From SIG587 sp045544035 (GTDB lineage: Bacteria; Bacillota; Clostridia; Oscillospirales; Acutalibacteraceae): a stretch of 64,000 bases of DNA. The position numbers were made by a program, and so were the translations under genes. Below are positions 48,927 to 58,105 of the stretch, one piece after another. The stretch is taken from positions 8,594 through 72,593 of the forward strand of contig JAZPYE010000002.1 of NCBI GenBank assembly GCA_045544035.1. Reading direction: 5' to 3'. Below the pieces are notes generated by a model that worked only from the letters and a program-made list of their open reading frames with translations, was not told the origin of the DNA and did not search any database. The first letter of the stretch is position 1; every line of letters starts with the position of its first letter.

Positions 48927-49781
48927 CTAAATTTTATTTTGTTTCTTTGCGGCGGTAAGGGTGTTTTGCAAAAGCATTGCAATGGTCATGGGGCCAACAC
49001 CACCTGGAACGGGGGTAATAGCACTGCATTTTTCTTTAACGGCATCAAAATCAACATCACCGCAAAGCTTATTTTCTGCATTTCGGTTCATTCCAACATC
49101 AATAACAACAGCGCCCTCTTTAACCATATCAGCAGTTACAAAGCCTGCCCTGCCAACAGCGCTTACAAGCACATCGGCACGAGAGGTAACCGCCTTTAAA
49201 TCCTTGGTTTTTGAGTGGCAAACGGTAACCGTTGCGTTTTTGTGGAGAAGCAGCATTGCCATAGGTTTGCCAACAATGTTAGAGCGACCGATTACAACGC
49301 ATTCCTTACCGCAAACATCAATGTTCATGTAATCGAGCATTTCCATAATTCCCGCAGGTGTGCAGGGCAAAAAGTCAAAATCCCCAATCATAATTTTGCC
49401 CACATTAACGGGGTGGAATGCATCTACATCCTTTTCGGGAACAATGGTGTTTATAACGGTGCTTTCATCAAGGTGAGCGGGCAGTGGCAGTTGACACAAA
49501 ATGCCGTTTACCTCGCTATCCACATTAAGTTTTTTAATAAGAGAAATAAGCTCTTCTTCGGTTGTTTGTTCAGGGAGTTTAAATTCAAAGGATTTAATTC
49601 CAAGCTCCTCGCAGGCCTTTTTCTTGTTGGCAACATAAACCTTTGATGCAGGATTTTCACCCACCAAAATAACCGCGAGGCCGACACCTATCCCCTTTAC
49701 TTTAAGAGCCTCAACCTCGTTTTTTATTCTTTCCTTAACGGCGGTGGAAATTTCCTTGCCGTTTATAATTTTGTAAGCCAT
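48927..49781 (-). CDS. folD: methylenetetrahydrofolate dehydrogenase/cyclohydrolase
   Basis: 284 aa. Interconverts 5,10-methylene- and 10-formyl-tetrahydrofolate. VYVANKKKACEELGI holds the catalytic tyrosine and lysine; LPLPAHLDESTVINTIVPEKDVDAFHPVNVGK, PCTPAGIMEML and VIGRSNIVGKPMAMLLL complete the family; it ends TPVPGGVGPMTIAMLLQNT. Confidence 0.97.
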   Translation of the reverse strand: MAYKIINGKEISTAVKERIKNEVEALKVKGIGVGLAVILVGENPASKVYVANKKKACEELGIKSFEFKLPEQTTEEELISLIKKLNVDSEVNGILCQLPLPAHLDESTVINTIVPEKDVDAFHPVNVGKIMIGDFDFLPCTPAGIMEMLDYMNIDVCGKECVVIGRSNIVGKPMAMLLLHKNATVTVCHSKTKDLKAVTSRADVLVSAVGRAGFVTADMVKEGAVVIDVGMNRNAENKLCGDVDFDAVKEKCSAITPVPGGVGPMTIAMLLQNTLTAAKKQNKI

Positions 49782-49784
49782 TTT

Positions 49785-50675
49785 TTAATCCTCGGTTTCT
49801 TCTTTTGTTTCCTCTTTTTCCTCTTCATTTTCAACGAATTGTGAGGAATAGGCAGCATCGGAAACTGCTGTTTTTTGCCTGTTTCTTATAACGGCAATAA
49901 GTGTAATACCAAGAGCGCAAAGTGCAAAAGAGAAAAGCACCGAAACGCGGAAGGGTCCAATCATTAAAGAATCGGTTCTGAGCATTTCAATAAACATTCT
50001 GCCAAGCCCGTACCAAACGCAGTAGCCCAATGCGATTTCGCCGCTGAAATGGCGCTTTTTAGAGAGGATATGTAAAAGCACAAAGCCCACAGCGCACCAA
50101 ACCGATTCATAAAGGAAGCAGGGGTGAACAAGGCCCTCGCCGCAAACGGCATTTGTATTAACGCTTTCCATTCCCCACCAGGTGCTGCCTGTAAGGGTGC
50201 CAAATGCCTCTTGATTTATAAAGTTGCCCCAGCGGCCCACCGATTGACCGATTAAAAAGCCTAAGGCCGCTAAATCCAGCATATCGGGAACATTAATCTT
50301 GCGAAGCTTGCACATTAGCACACCGCAAAGGGCGGCGCCGATAACACCGCCGTAAATTGCCAGGCCTGCAAAGCCCGAAGAATCGCCAAAGCCAAAGAAT
50401 TCGCCAAAGGAGGAAATGCTGCCATTGGGGTCAAAAAGCACATAATAAGCCCTTGCGCAAAGGATGGCAACGGGTGTGGTTACAAGAACAACATCAAGCA
50501 TTCTGTCAATGTTAATTTCAAAGCGTTTTGCATTTTTAAGGCCGTAAATAATGGCAAGCAGAAATCCCGTTGCAATTAAAATACCGTACCAATAAACATT
50601 CCAGCCATCCCCTATGGGAATGGTAAAAGCAATTGGATTAAGGGTTAAATGAATTCCAAAAATTGTTACTTCCAT
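49785..50675 (-). CDS. lgt: prolipoprotein diacylglyceryl transferase
   Basis: 296 aa with seven hydrophobic segments. Transfers diacylglycerol to lipobox cysteines, needed for the GerC-type and phosphatase lipoproteins in this window. The signature GRWGNFINQEAFG is present, with YGILIATGFLLAIIYG near the start. The C-terminal tail is acidic (EENEEEKEETKEE-type). Confidence 0.96.
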   Translation of the reverse strand: MEVTIFGIHLTLNPIAFTIPIGDGWNVYWYGILIATGFLLAIIYGLKNAKRFEINIDRMLDVVLVTTPVAILCARAYYVLFDPNGSISSFGEFFGFGDSSGFAGLAIYGGVIGAALCGVLMCKLRKINVPDMLDLAALGFLIGQSVGRWGNFINQEAFGTLTGSTWWGMESVNTNAVCGEGLVHPCFLYESVWCAVGFVLLHILSKKRHFSGEIALGYCVWYGLGRMFIEMLRTDSLMIGPFRVSVLFSFALCALGITLIAVIRNRQKTAVSDAAYSSQFVENEEEKEETKEETED

Positions 50676-50680
50676 TTTGC

Positions 50681-51946
50681 CTACTCCTTACTTTTAACCA
50701 CCGATAAAACGGAGGTTTCTTCCTTTAACTGTTTTAAGCAACGGGTTACATCATCTTTAGTGATTTTGCTTAGTTTCTCTAAATCGCCAAAGACCTCATC
50801 ACCGCTTACTGCCGCCTCGCAAAGCTGCATTCCTATTGACTGAACTGAATTAAAGCGTTTAACAGCATCACCGTACATTCCACGCTTTACCGCCTCGAAA
50901 ATGTTATCATCAATTCCGTTTTCGATTAGCCTTGCAATTTCACGGTTTATAGCATTTTTAACTGCCTCAGGCTCTCCCGACTCCCCCGAAAAGATAACCG
51001 AAGCGTATCCGTTACCGCAAAAAACCTCGGTATCAAACTCATCGTTAATGAGAGATTTATTCATTAAATCCTCAAACAAATCAGAGTTATCCCCTGCCAA
51101 AATATCAAGGGCGGCCTGGAAGCAAATTCGCTCCCTCAAAGGCATTGTGCCTTCGGTTTTAAGCTTAAAGCCATAGCAGAAAAGGGGTTGTGCCACCTGC
51201 AAATTTTGCTCGGTGTAGGTGCTTAAAACGCTGTCGCTTTCAGGGTGCTCGCCGCGAATTATCGCTATCTTATCGTTTTTCTTAATACCCTTTTCAATTT
51301 GGTCTAAAACGGCATTTGCATCCACCTTGCCTGCAATGCAAATGAACATATTTGAGGGGTGATAAAAGGTGTTATAGCACTCATAAAGCAGTTTATCATC
51401 AATTTTTGCAATGGACTCGGTGGTGCCTGCAATGTCAATTCTCACGGGGTGGTTTTGATACATTGCAAGGAGCATATTAAAAAGAACGCGCCAGGAAGGG
51501 CTATCCTCATACATTCTTATTTCCTGACCGATTATTCCCTGCTCTTTTTTAACCGTTTCGGCGGTGAAATAAGGGCTTTGCACAAAATCAAGCAAGATTT
51601 CAAGATTTTCTTTAAAGCTATCAGAGCAAGAGAAAAGATAGCAGGTTCTATCAAAAGAGGTAAATGCGTTGGCATAGGCGCCCGTTTCGGCATAGCGAGT
51701 AAAGGCATCGCCATCCTCACTTTCGAAAAGCTTGTGTTCAAGAAAGTGGGCAATACCCTCGGGAACCTGGGTGAAATTTTCACCGTCACGACTGAAAACC
51801 GTATCAATCGAGCCATATTTTGTTCCAAAAAGAGCGTAGGCCGAATCATAATCCTTTTTTTCAACAATAAAAACCTGAAGCCCGCTATCAAGGGTTGCCT
51901 TTACACAGCAGACGCCAACGGGTGAACTGATTATTTCTTTTTTCAT
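50681..51946 (-). CDS. M16 zinc peptidase (YmfH-like, active subunit)
   Basis: 421 aa. The inverted zinc motif HFLEH is seen in EGIAHFLEHKLFE, with the downstream glutamate expected about 75 residues on (KKEQGIIGQEIRMYED). It is therefore the catalytic half of a YmfF/YmfH-like pair. Its start directly abuts the stop of the upstream M16 gene. A cytosolic location is expected. Such pairs process peptides or act beside lgt and the pgsA region in other Firmicutes. Confidence 0.9.
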   Translation of the reverse strand: MKKEIISSPVGVCCVKATLDSGLQVFIVEKKDYDSAYALFGTKYGSIDTVFSRDGENFTQVPEGIAHFLEHKLFESEDGDAFTRYAETGAYANAFTSFDRTCYLFSCSDSFKENLEILLDFVQSPYFTAETVKKEQGIIGQEIRMYEDSPSWRVLFNMLLAMYQNHPVRIDIAGTTESIAKIDDKLLYECYNTFYHPSNMFICIAGKVDANAVLDQIEKGIKKNDKIAIIRGEHPESDSVLSTYTEQNLQVAQPLFCYGFKLKTEGTMPLRERICFQAALDILAGDNSDLFEDLMNKSLINDEFDTEVFCGNGYASVIFSGESGEPEAVKNAINREIARLIENGIDDNIFEAVKRGMYGDAVKRFNSVQSIGMQLCEAAVSGDEVFGDLEKLSKITKDDVTRCLKQLKEETSVLSVVKSKE

Positions 51947-53224
51947 TTATTTGGCCTCCGGTAAAAGCATGTAAACGGTGTTAAGGGAAATACTCTTTGC
52001 CGCAGCAATAACATCTTCCCTTGTCATTTTCCTTACTGCCTCACACATTTCCTCTGGTGCAGTAAGGTTTTCGTTATAAATTTTAAGAGCATACCATAAA
52101 TCAATGGAGGAAAGAGAATCGTTATAGCTTTTAAGCGAGCCGCAAATGCTTTTAATTGATGAATTAAACTCGAAATCGGAAAACTCGCCGTTTTTAACAA
52201 TTTGGAGCTGATTTAAAATTTCATTTTTTGCCTTTTCGGCATTATCAGCTTCAAGTCCTGAATCAACCATAACAAAGCCTCGGCTTCTAACACTTGATGC
52301 CGAGCAATAATAACAAAGGCTCATTTTTTCTCTGACAACGCTAAACAGTCTTGAATAGGGTCCGCCGCCGAAAATATCAACGGCAACCATTAGGGGCAGA
52401 GACACACTGTCATCACCGTAAACCGATGCTGTAAAGCCCATAACCAGCTTGCCTTGCACAACATCCATTCTATCTGTAACCTCTTTAACCGTTTCGCGCA
52501 TTTTGGGTGCCGGCAGAACTTTGCAGTTTGTGATATTTTCCCTTTTAAGTGCACTGAACCTTTCACCGATTTTTTCGAACAGCCCTTCGGGCAGGGTTTC
52601 ACCCACGGCGTGCACACTTACGAAGGCGTGCCTTAACATATCATCGAGGGCATTTTTAAGACCTTTCTCGGTGATATTTAAAATATCCTCCCTAGTGCCA
52701 AGCTTGTTAAGACCAAAGGGATCGTTTTCAAACATTTCCTCCTTAAGGCGCTTTCTGGCAAAGTTTCTTTTTTCATTAAGCTCTGCCTCAAGGTCCTCAA
52801 GCATTTTGCGCCTTTCCCGTGCCAAATCAGTCTGGTAAAAGGCACCGTTTTGAAGCCTTGGCTCAAAGAGCAGGGATAAAAGATAATCAGCCGCATCGCT
52901 TACGTTTTGCTCACCGCCTAAGGTATATTTATCGTTGATTGCGGTAATAACAAAACGAATAAGCTGGGTGCTACCAACCGGCATTGCCGAAACGGCAACA
53001 TCGGCGCCGTAAAGCATATTAAGATGGCGGTTCATTTCCTTAAAACCGCCAAAACGGCCCGAACAGGTGCTAAGAACATAGGTCAGCATTGCATTGGCCG
53101 AAACGGTTTCGCTTTTTAAGGGCATATAAAAATTAAGGGAAACGAGGGTGGTGTTAAAGCGTGTATTTTTAATAAAAAGGCCTTGTACACCCTCGGCAAG
53201 ATTCAAAACAGAATTGCTGTTCAA
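51947..53224 (-). CDS. M16-family protein without zinc motif (YmfF-like)
   Basis: 425 aa from a TTG at 53224, because GGAG lies eight bases upstream; an ATG two codons earlier is only 2 bases from that site. The M16 fold is recognisable (TRFNTTLVSLNFYMPLKSE, MVAVDIFGGGPYSRLFSVVREKMSLCYYCSASS), but HxxEH is absent from the expected place (AMLTYVLSTCSGRFGGFKEMNRHLNMLYGAD), so it is probably the non-catalytic partner of the next gene. Confidence 0.87.
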   Translation of the reverse strand: MNSNSVLNLAEGVQGLFIKNTRFNTTLVSLNFYMPLKSETVSANAMLTYVLSTCSGRFGGFKEMNRHLNMLYGADVAVSAMPVGSTQLIRFVITAINDKYTLGGEQNVSDAADYLLSLLFEPRLQNGAFYQTDLARERRKMLEDLEAELNEKRNFARKRLKEEMFENDPFGLNKLGTREDILNITEKGLKNALDDMLRHAFVSVHAVGETLPEGLFEKIGERFSALKRENITNCKVLPAPKMRETVKEVTDRMDVVQGKLVMGFTASVYGDDSVSLPLMVAVDIFGGGPYSRLFSVVREKMSLCYYCSASSVRSRGFVMVDSGLEADNAEKAKNEILNQLQIVKNGEFSDFEFNSSIKSICGSLKSYNDSLSSIDLWYALKIYNENLTAPEEMCEAVRKMTREDVIAAAKSISLNTVYMLLPEAK

Positions 53225-53263
53225 AAACATCACTCCGAGCGATAGATAAAATATTACTTATAC

Positions 53264-53272
53264 AGTATAACA
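53264..53272 (-). promoter_or_regulatory. extended -10 promoter of the M16-lgt-folD operon
   Basis: On the minus strand TGTTATACT lies about 40 bases before the M16 gene, identical to the candidate at 3431-3439; no clear -35. Confidence 0.5.
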
Positions 53273-53371
53273 TAACTTAGAAGTTTATACCACAAAAAAA
53301 TGTAAATTTTTTGTGACAAATAAAATAAAAATTCATTTACCCCCGATTCACACTTCAAAATATACGAAATA

Positions 53372-53400
53372 TTGACAAGAAAAAATTTTTAATATATAAT
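53372..53400 (+). promoter_or_regulatory. perfect consensus sigma-A promoter
   Basis: TTGACA at 53372-53377, exactly 17 bases, TATAAT at 53395-53400: all 12 consensus bases match. It lies 20 bases before the start codon of the 52-aa gene, so the leader is very short. Confidence 0.9.
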
Positions 53401-53420
53401 GACCTCAAGAGGTGTTTAAA

Positions 53421-53579
53421 ATGAAACTTAAAAAGTTTTTATATGTTGTTTTAATCATTTTAGCCGTTATTGCCGCCATTGCAGGGGCTGTTTATGTTAT
53501 TGACAGCCTTTTAAAGAAAAAAGAACTGATTAAAAAAGAATATCTCCCCTGTGAAATCACCGCAGTAGAGGCCGAATAG
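53421..53579 (+). CDS. 52-aa single-pass membrane protein
   Basis: Start ATG with AGAGGTG six bases upstream; stop TAG at 53577-53579. It begins MKLKKFLYVVLII, has one hydrophobic helix (about residues 6-28), a basic stretch LLKKKELIKKE and a short acidic end with one cysteine. A terminator lies about 105 bases downstream, so it is a complete one-gene unit. I do not recognise a family. The perfect promoter implies strong expression. Confidence 0.72.
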   Translation: MKLKKFLYVVLIILAVIAAIAGAVYVIDSLLKKKELIKKEYLPCEITAVEAE

Positions 53580-53685
53580 TTTACACGGCGTTGAATTTTT
53601 GCGTTTTTTATGGAAAAACACAAATCGTTTTGGCCAAATTCTTTGTTTTTCAATATTTTTTGTGCAAATTAAATAAAAAATACCC

Positions 53686-53720
53686 AATTCAAGCATATGA
53701 TAATATGCTTGAATTTTTTT
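53686..53720 (+). terminator. terminator of the 52-aa gene
   Basis: A 13-bp perfect stem, 53686-53698 with 53703-53715, a 4-base loop and a run of seven T. Confidence 0.9.
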
Positions 53721-53791
53721 GTGGAATAAGTTATTATATAAAGTAGATAATAATACTGTTTAAATCTATTTTTTTATAAGGATGGTACCAA

Positions 53792-56194
53792 ATGGAAAAA
53801 TATACATCTACTGCTCTTGCAAATTTAATTGAAAAAAAGCTTTCTCACAATTTTGGCGTTATGCCTGAGGAGGCATCTGATGACCTTTTTTATAAGGCCA
53901 CGGTGCTTGTGCTCCTTGACATTATGCGCCAAAGGCGCACCGCCTTTAAAAAGGAAACCGCCGAAAAGCAGGCAAAGACCGTTTACTACCTTAGTATGGA
54001 ATTTTTAATGGGTCGCTCACTTAAAAATAATCTTTTCAATATGGACCTTGAAAAGACAATGGCAAAGGCGCTTTCCAAGTTTAAGGTTAAGCTTGATAAT
54101 CTTTATGAGCTTGAACCCGATGCAGGTCTTGGAAACGGAGGTCTCGGTCGCCTTGCTGCCTGCTTCCTCGATGGTCTTTCAACCGGTGGTTACCCCGCCA
54201 TGGGCTACTGCATTAAGTATGAATTTGGTATTTTCCGCCAAAAGCTCATTGAAGGCTGGCAGACCGAAATGCCCGATTTTTGGCTTCCCGGTGGCAGTGT
54301 GTGGCTTGAGCCCCGCCCTGCAAGTGCCGTTGATGTACATTTCGATGGCTATGTTAACGAAACCTGGGATGGCAACTACCACAGCGCCCGCCACGAAAAC
54401 TACACAACCGTTCGCGCAATGCCCTATGACCTTATGGTTGCAGGTAAGGATGGTAAAACTGTTAATGCTTTGCGCCTTTGGACCGCCGAATGTCAGGACA
54501 TAAATATGTCTGCCTTTAATCAAGGTGACTATGTTCGCGCAATGGAGGCAAAGGCAACGGCTGAGGCAATTAGTAAGGTGCTTTACCCCGAGGATAATCA
54601 CATTGAGGGCAAATCACTTCGCCTTCGCCAGCAGTATTTCCTTGTTAGCGCTTCTATTCAGGATATTTTAAACCGCCACCTTCGTACCTACGGCACCCTT
54701 GATAACCTTGCCGACAAGGTTGCAATTCACGTTAACGACACCCACCCAGCGCTCGGCGTTCCCGAGCTTATGAGATTTTTGCTTGATGAATGCGGTTACG
54801 AATGGGATAAGGCTTGGGGCATTGTTACAAAAACTATTGCCTACACGAACCACACCGTTATGAGCGAGGCACTGGAGTGCTGGCCCGAAGGTTTGTTTAA
54901 GGAAAGACTACCGAGAATTTATCAAATTGTTAAGGAAATTGACCGCCGTTACTACGCTCAGGTTTTAGCCGAAACCGATGATTGGGGTCTTGCTGAGCGC
55001 ACCCACATCATTCAAGGTGGCGTTGTTAGAATGGCAAACCTTTGTGTTGCCGCCTGCCACTGTGTTAACGGTGTTTCCAAGCTTCACAGCGATATTTTAA
55101 AGGATTCTCTATTTAACGATTATTACCGTTTAACCCCCGAAAAGTTTACAAATGTTACCAACGGCATTGCCCACAGGCGTTGGCTTTGCCAGGCAAACCC
55201 TGCGCTTTCCAAGCTTATTACCGAGCTTATTGGTGATGGCTTTGTTATGGATGCCGCAAAACTTTCGGAGCTTAGAAAATTTGAAGATGATGCGGCTGTG
55301 CTTAAAAAGCTTGCCAAAATCAAGCGCCAAAACAAGGAGCGCCTTGCAAACTATCTTAGTGAGAAAAACGGCATTGTTTTAAATCCCGATTCTATTTTTG
55401 ATATGCAGGTTAAGCGCCTCCATGAATACAAGCGCCAACATCTTAACGCTCTGCACATTATCAGTGAATATTTGTTTATTAAAGAAAACCCCAATGCCCC
55501 ATTTACACCCAAAACCTACATTTTCGGTGCAAAAGCGGCCCCAGGATATCTGCTTGCAAAGCAAATCATTCACATGATTTACAATTTAAGCCGCGTTATT
55601 GAAAACGACCCCGCCGTTCGCGATAAGCTGAAAATCGTTTTCCTTGAGGATTACAAGGTAACTTTAGCTGAACTTATGATTCCTGCGGCTGAAATCAGTG
55701 AACAAATTTCTCTTGCCTCAACCGAAGCCAGCGGCACAGGAAATATGAAGTTTATGATGAACGGTGCAGTTACCATAGGTACCGAGGATGGAGCAAACGT
55801 TGAAATCCACAGCGCTGTTGGGGATGATAATATCTTTATCTTTGGTATGCACACTCCTGAGGTTAACCGCCTCCGCAAGAACGGCTACCATCCCTCTAAC
55901 TACTATAACAACAACGAAGAGTTAAAGGCCGCCCTTGATTTCATTGGCAAGGGCATTAACGGTCAGTCCTTTGAAAGCATTCACCACATTTTAACAAATG
56001 TTGACCATTACATGGCCGCCGCTGATTTCAAGGATTACTGTACCGCACAAAAAATTGCCAGTGAGACCTATGCCGACACCCTAAAGTGGAACAAAATGTC
56101 ACTTATTAACATTGCCGAGTCTGGCATTTTTGCCGCCGACCGCTCTATTGAGGATTATGCCCGTGACATTTGGCACACAACACCTTTAAAATAG
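53792..56194 (+). CDS. glgP: glycogen/alpha-glucan phosphorylase
   Basis: 800 aa. Releases glucose 1-phosphate from glycogen or maltodextrins with pyridoxal phosphate. EPDAGLGNGGLGRLAACFLDG, DTHPALGVPELMR, and the cofactor lysine motif EASGTGNMKFMMNGAVTIGTEDGANVEI are present. AAGGATGG precedes the ATG. It is followed after 2 bases by an amylase, forming a glucan-use operon. Confidence 0.97.
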   Translation: MEKYTSTALANLIEKKLSHNFGVMPEEASDDLFYKATVLVLLDIMRQRRTAFKKETAEKQAKTVYYLSMEFLMGRSLKNNLFNMDLEKTMAKALSKFKVKLDNLYELEPDAGLGNGGLGRLAACFLDGLSTGGYPAMGYCIKYEFGIFRQKLIEGWQTEMPDFWLPGGSVWLEPRPASAVDVHFDGYVNETWDGNYHSARHENYTTVRAMPYDLMVAGKDGKTVNALRLWTAECQDINMSAFNQGDYVRAMEAKATAEAISKVLYPEDNHIEGKSLRLRQQYFLVSASIQDILNRHLRTYGTLDNLADKVAIHVNDTHPALGVPELMRFLLDECGYEWDKAWGIVTKTIAYTNHTVMSEALECWPEGLFKERLPRIYQIVKEIDRRYYAQVLAETDDWGLAERTHIIQGGVVRMANLCVAACHCVNGVSKLHSDILKDSLFNDYYRLTPEKFTNVTNGIAHRRWLCQANPALSKLITELIGDGFVMDAAKLSELRKFEDDAAVLKKLAKIKRQNKERLANYLSEKNGIVLNPDSIFDMQVKRLHEYKRQHLNALHIISEYLFIKENPNAPFTPKTYIFGAKAAPGYLLAKQIIHMIYNLSRVIENDPAVRDKLKIVFLEDYKVTLAELMIPAAEISEQISLASTEASGTGNMKFMMNGAVTIGTEDGANVEIHSAVGDDNIFIFGMHTPEVNRLRKNGYHPSNYYNNNEELKAALDFIGKGINGQSFESIHHILTNVDHYMAAADFKDYCTAQKIASETYADTLKWNKMSLINIAESGIFAADRSIEDYARDIWHTTPLK

Positions 56195-56196
56195 TT

Positions 56197-58029
56197 ATGC
56201 AATATTATCCTTTTGATTCAAGAAAAAGTCTTTATAAGTCTAAATTCTCAGCCGTAAAATCGGGCGAAAGCCTGACTTTACGGCTACTTCTGCATAAGGA
56301 TGCAAAAGCAGATGAAGCCTTTTTGCTTTTATCAAAGGATGGCGAGGTTGAGCAAAAAATCCTTCTCACACAAAGAGAATGTCTTGAGGATTATATCTTT
56401 TACGACACCGAAATTTCCCTCCCTAGTGGGCTTTACTGGTATCGCTTTTTCTATACAAGCCCCTTTGGGAATTATTTTGTTACCAAGGTAAACGGCGTTG
56501 GCATTGTCAACCTTGAGCCCATTGGCGCCTCCTGGCAGTTAACGGTTTACGACAGCGATTTTAAAACCCCCGACTGGATTAAGGGCGGCATTATCTATCA
56601 GATTTTTCCCGACCGTTTTTGTGATTCGGGAAAGCCGAAAAAGAATGTTCCCAACGACCGCTTTATTGTTAAAGATAAGAAAAAGCAACCCACCTTTACA
56701 CAGGATTTCACCACAAATGATTTTTTAGGCAATGATTATTACTGCGGCGACCTTGAGGGTGTAAGACTGAAACTTCCCTACCTTAAAAGTCTTGGGGTTA
56801 ACTGCATTTATCTAAACCCCATTTTTGAAGCCCATTCAAACCACCGCTATAATACGGCGGATTATATGAAAATCGACCCCCTTTTAGGGGATGAAAAGGA
56901 TTTTATAAGGCTTTGTAAAGATGCCAAAAAGCAGGGTATTCACATTATTTTAGATGGCGTTTTCTCCCATACTGGGGATGACAGCATATATTTTAATAAG
57001 AAAAACCGTTATAACGAAATTGGCGCCTACAACAGCACCCTCTCCCCCTACCGCGGCTGGTTTAAATTTAAAAATTGGCCCGATGATTATGATGCCTGGT
57101 GGGGTGTTCCCACATTGCCTGAAACGGTGGAGGAAAACGAGGATTTTCTCGAATTTATCACAGGCAAAAACGGCGTTATAAGGCACTGGTTAAAACTCGG
57201 TGCTGATGGATGGCGCCTTGATGTTGCCGATGAACTACCCGATGTATTTCTCGATAGCGTGAGAAATGCGATAAAGCAGGAAAAAAAGGATGCTTTTTTA
57301 CTAGGCGAGGTTTGGGAGGATGCCACAAACAAGGTAAGCTACAACGCTCGCCGCCGCTTTTTAAGGGGCAAGCAGCTTGATTCCGTTATGAATTACCCAT
57401 TTGCCAATTCTATTGTTAATTTTGTTCTTAGTGGCGATGGCGAAGCCTTTATTTCAAGCATTCTTGACATAATTGAAAATTATCCCCCCTGCTCCCTGCA
57501 CACCCTTATGAACCACATTGGCACCCATGATACCGCCCGCATTTTAACACGTTTAGGCTTTGAGGGCGAAGTTTTAGCTGACCGAAATTGGCAGGCAGAG
57601 CAAAAACTTTCAAAGGAGCAGCAGGAAATTGGTAAAAAAAGGCTTAAACTTGCCGCAGTTTTGCAGTATACCTTGCCCGGTGTTCCCTCTCTTTATTACG
57701 GTGATGAAATTGGCACCGAAGGCTTTGGCGACCCCTTCTGCCGCAGCTTTTTTGACTGGGGAAACGGAGACAATGAGCTTACCGAGTTTTATAAAAAACT
57801 AGGTAAATTCCGCCGAGAAAACAGCGTTTTTAAAGATGGCGAGTTTATACCCCTTTATTTTGAAAAAGGTTGCGTGGCTTATTTAAGAAAGCGGGACAAG
57901 GATTTCGTTTTTGTATGCGTTAATTTGAGCAGCGAAGAAAAAGGAATTGAACTTCCAAAAAATCTATCAAAAGAAAAAATTAAAATCGGCCCAAAAGATT
58001 TTTGTCTTTTCAGTGGAAATATTAAATAA
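56197..58029 (+). CDS. GH13 alpha-amylase family enzyme with N-terminal beta domain
   Basis: 610 aa from the ATG 2 bases after glgP; no clear ribosome site, so reinitiation is likely. An N-terminal starch-binding-like domain (about 1-120) precedes the catalytic barrel: GIIYQIFPDRF, GVNCIYLNPIFEAHSNHRYNTADY, DGWRLDVADE (nucleophile aspartate), GEVWED (acid glutamate), and NHIGTHDTAR. The pattern is that of neopullulanase or maltogenic amylase (GH13_20). No signal peptide, so it works in the cytosol on imported or stored glucans with the phosphorylase. Confidence 0.92.
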   Translation: MQYYPFDSRKSLYKSKFSAVKSGESLTLRLLLHKDAKADEAFLLLSKDGEVEQKILLTQRECLEDYIFYDTEISLPSGLYWYRFFYTSPFGNYFVTKVNGVGIVNLEPIGASWQLTVYDSDFKTPDWIKGGIIYQIFPDRFCDSGKPKKNVPNDRFIVKDKKKQPTFTQDFTTNDFLGNDYYCGDLEGVRLKLPYLKSLGVNCIYLNPIFEAHSNHRYNTADYMKIDPLLGDEKDFIRLCKDAKKQGIHIILDGVFSHTGDDSIYFNKKNRYNEIGAYNSTLSPYRGWFKFKNWPDDYDAWWGVPTLPETVEENEDFLEFITGKNGVIRHWLKLGADGWRLDVADELPDVFLDSVRNAIKQEKKDAFLLGEVWEDATNKVSYNARRRFLRGKQLDSVMNYPFANSIVNFVLSGDGEAFISSILDIIENYPPCSLHTLMNHIGTHDTARILTRLGFEGEVLADRNWQAEQKLSKEQQEIGKKRLKLAAVLQYTLPGVPSLYYGDEIGTEGFGDPFCRSFFDWGNGDNELTEFYKKLGKFRRENSVFKDGEFIPLYFEKGCVAYLRKRDKDFVFVCVNLSSEEKGIELPKNLSKEKIKIGPKDFCLFSGNIK

Positions 58030-58035
58030 AAAAAC

Positions 58036-58068
58036 AAAAATATCCATCCGTTGGGATGGATATTTTTA
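58036..58068. terminator. bidirectional terminator between amylase and permease genes
   Basis: A 14-bp stem, AAAAATATCCATCC pairing with GGATGGATATTTTT across GTTG. T-rich on both sides. Confidence 0.9.
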
Positions 58069-58105
58069 TTTATTCAATATCGCACTGCCTCAGAAAACTC
58101 TTTTC

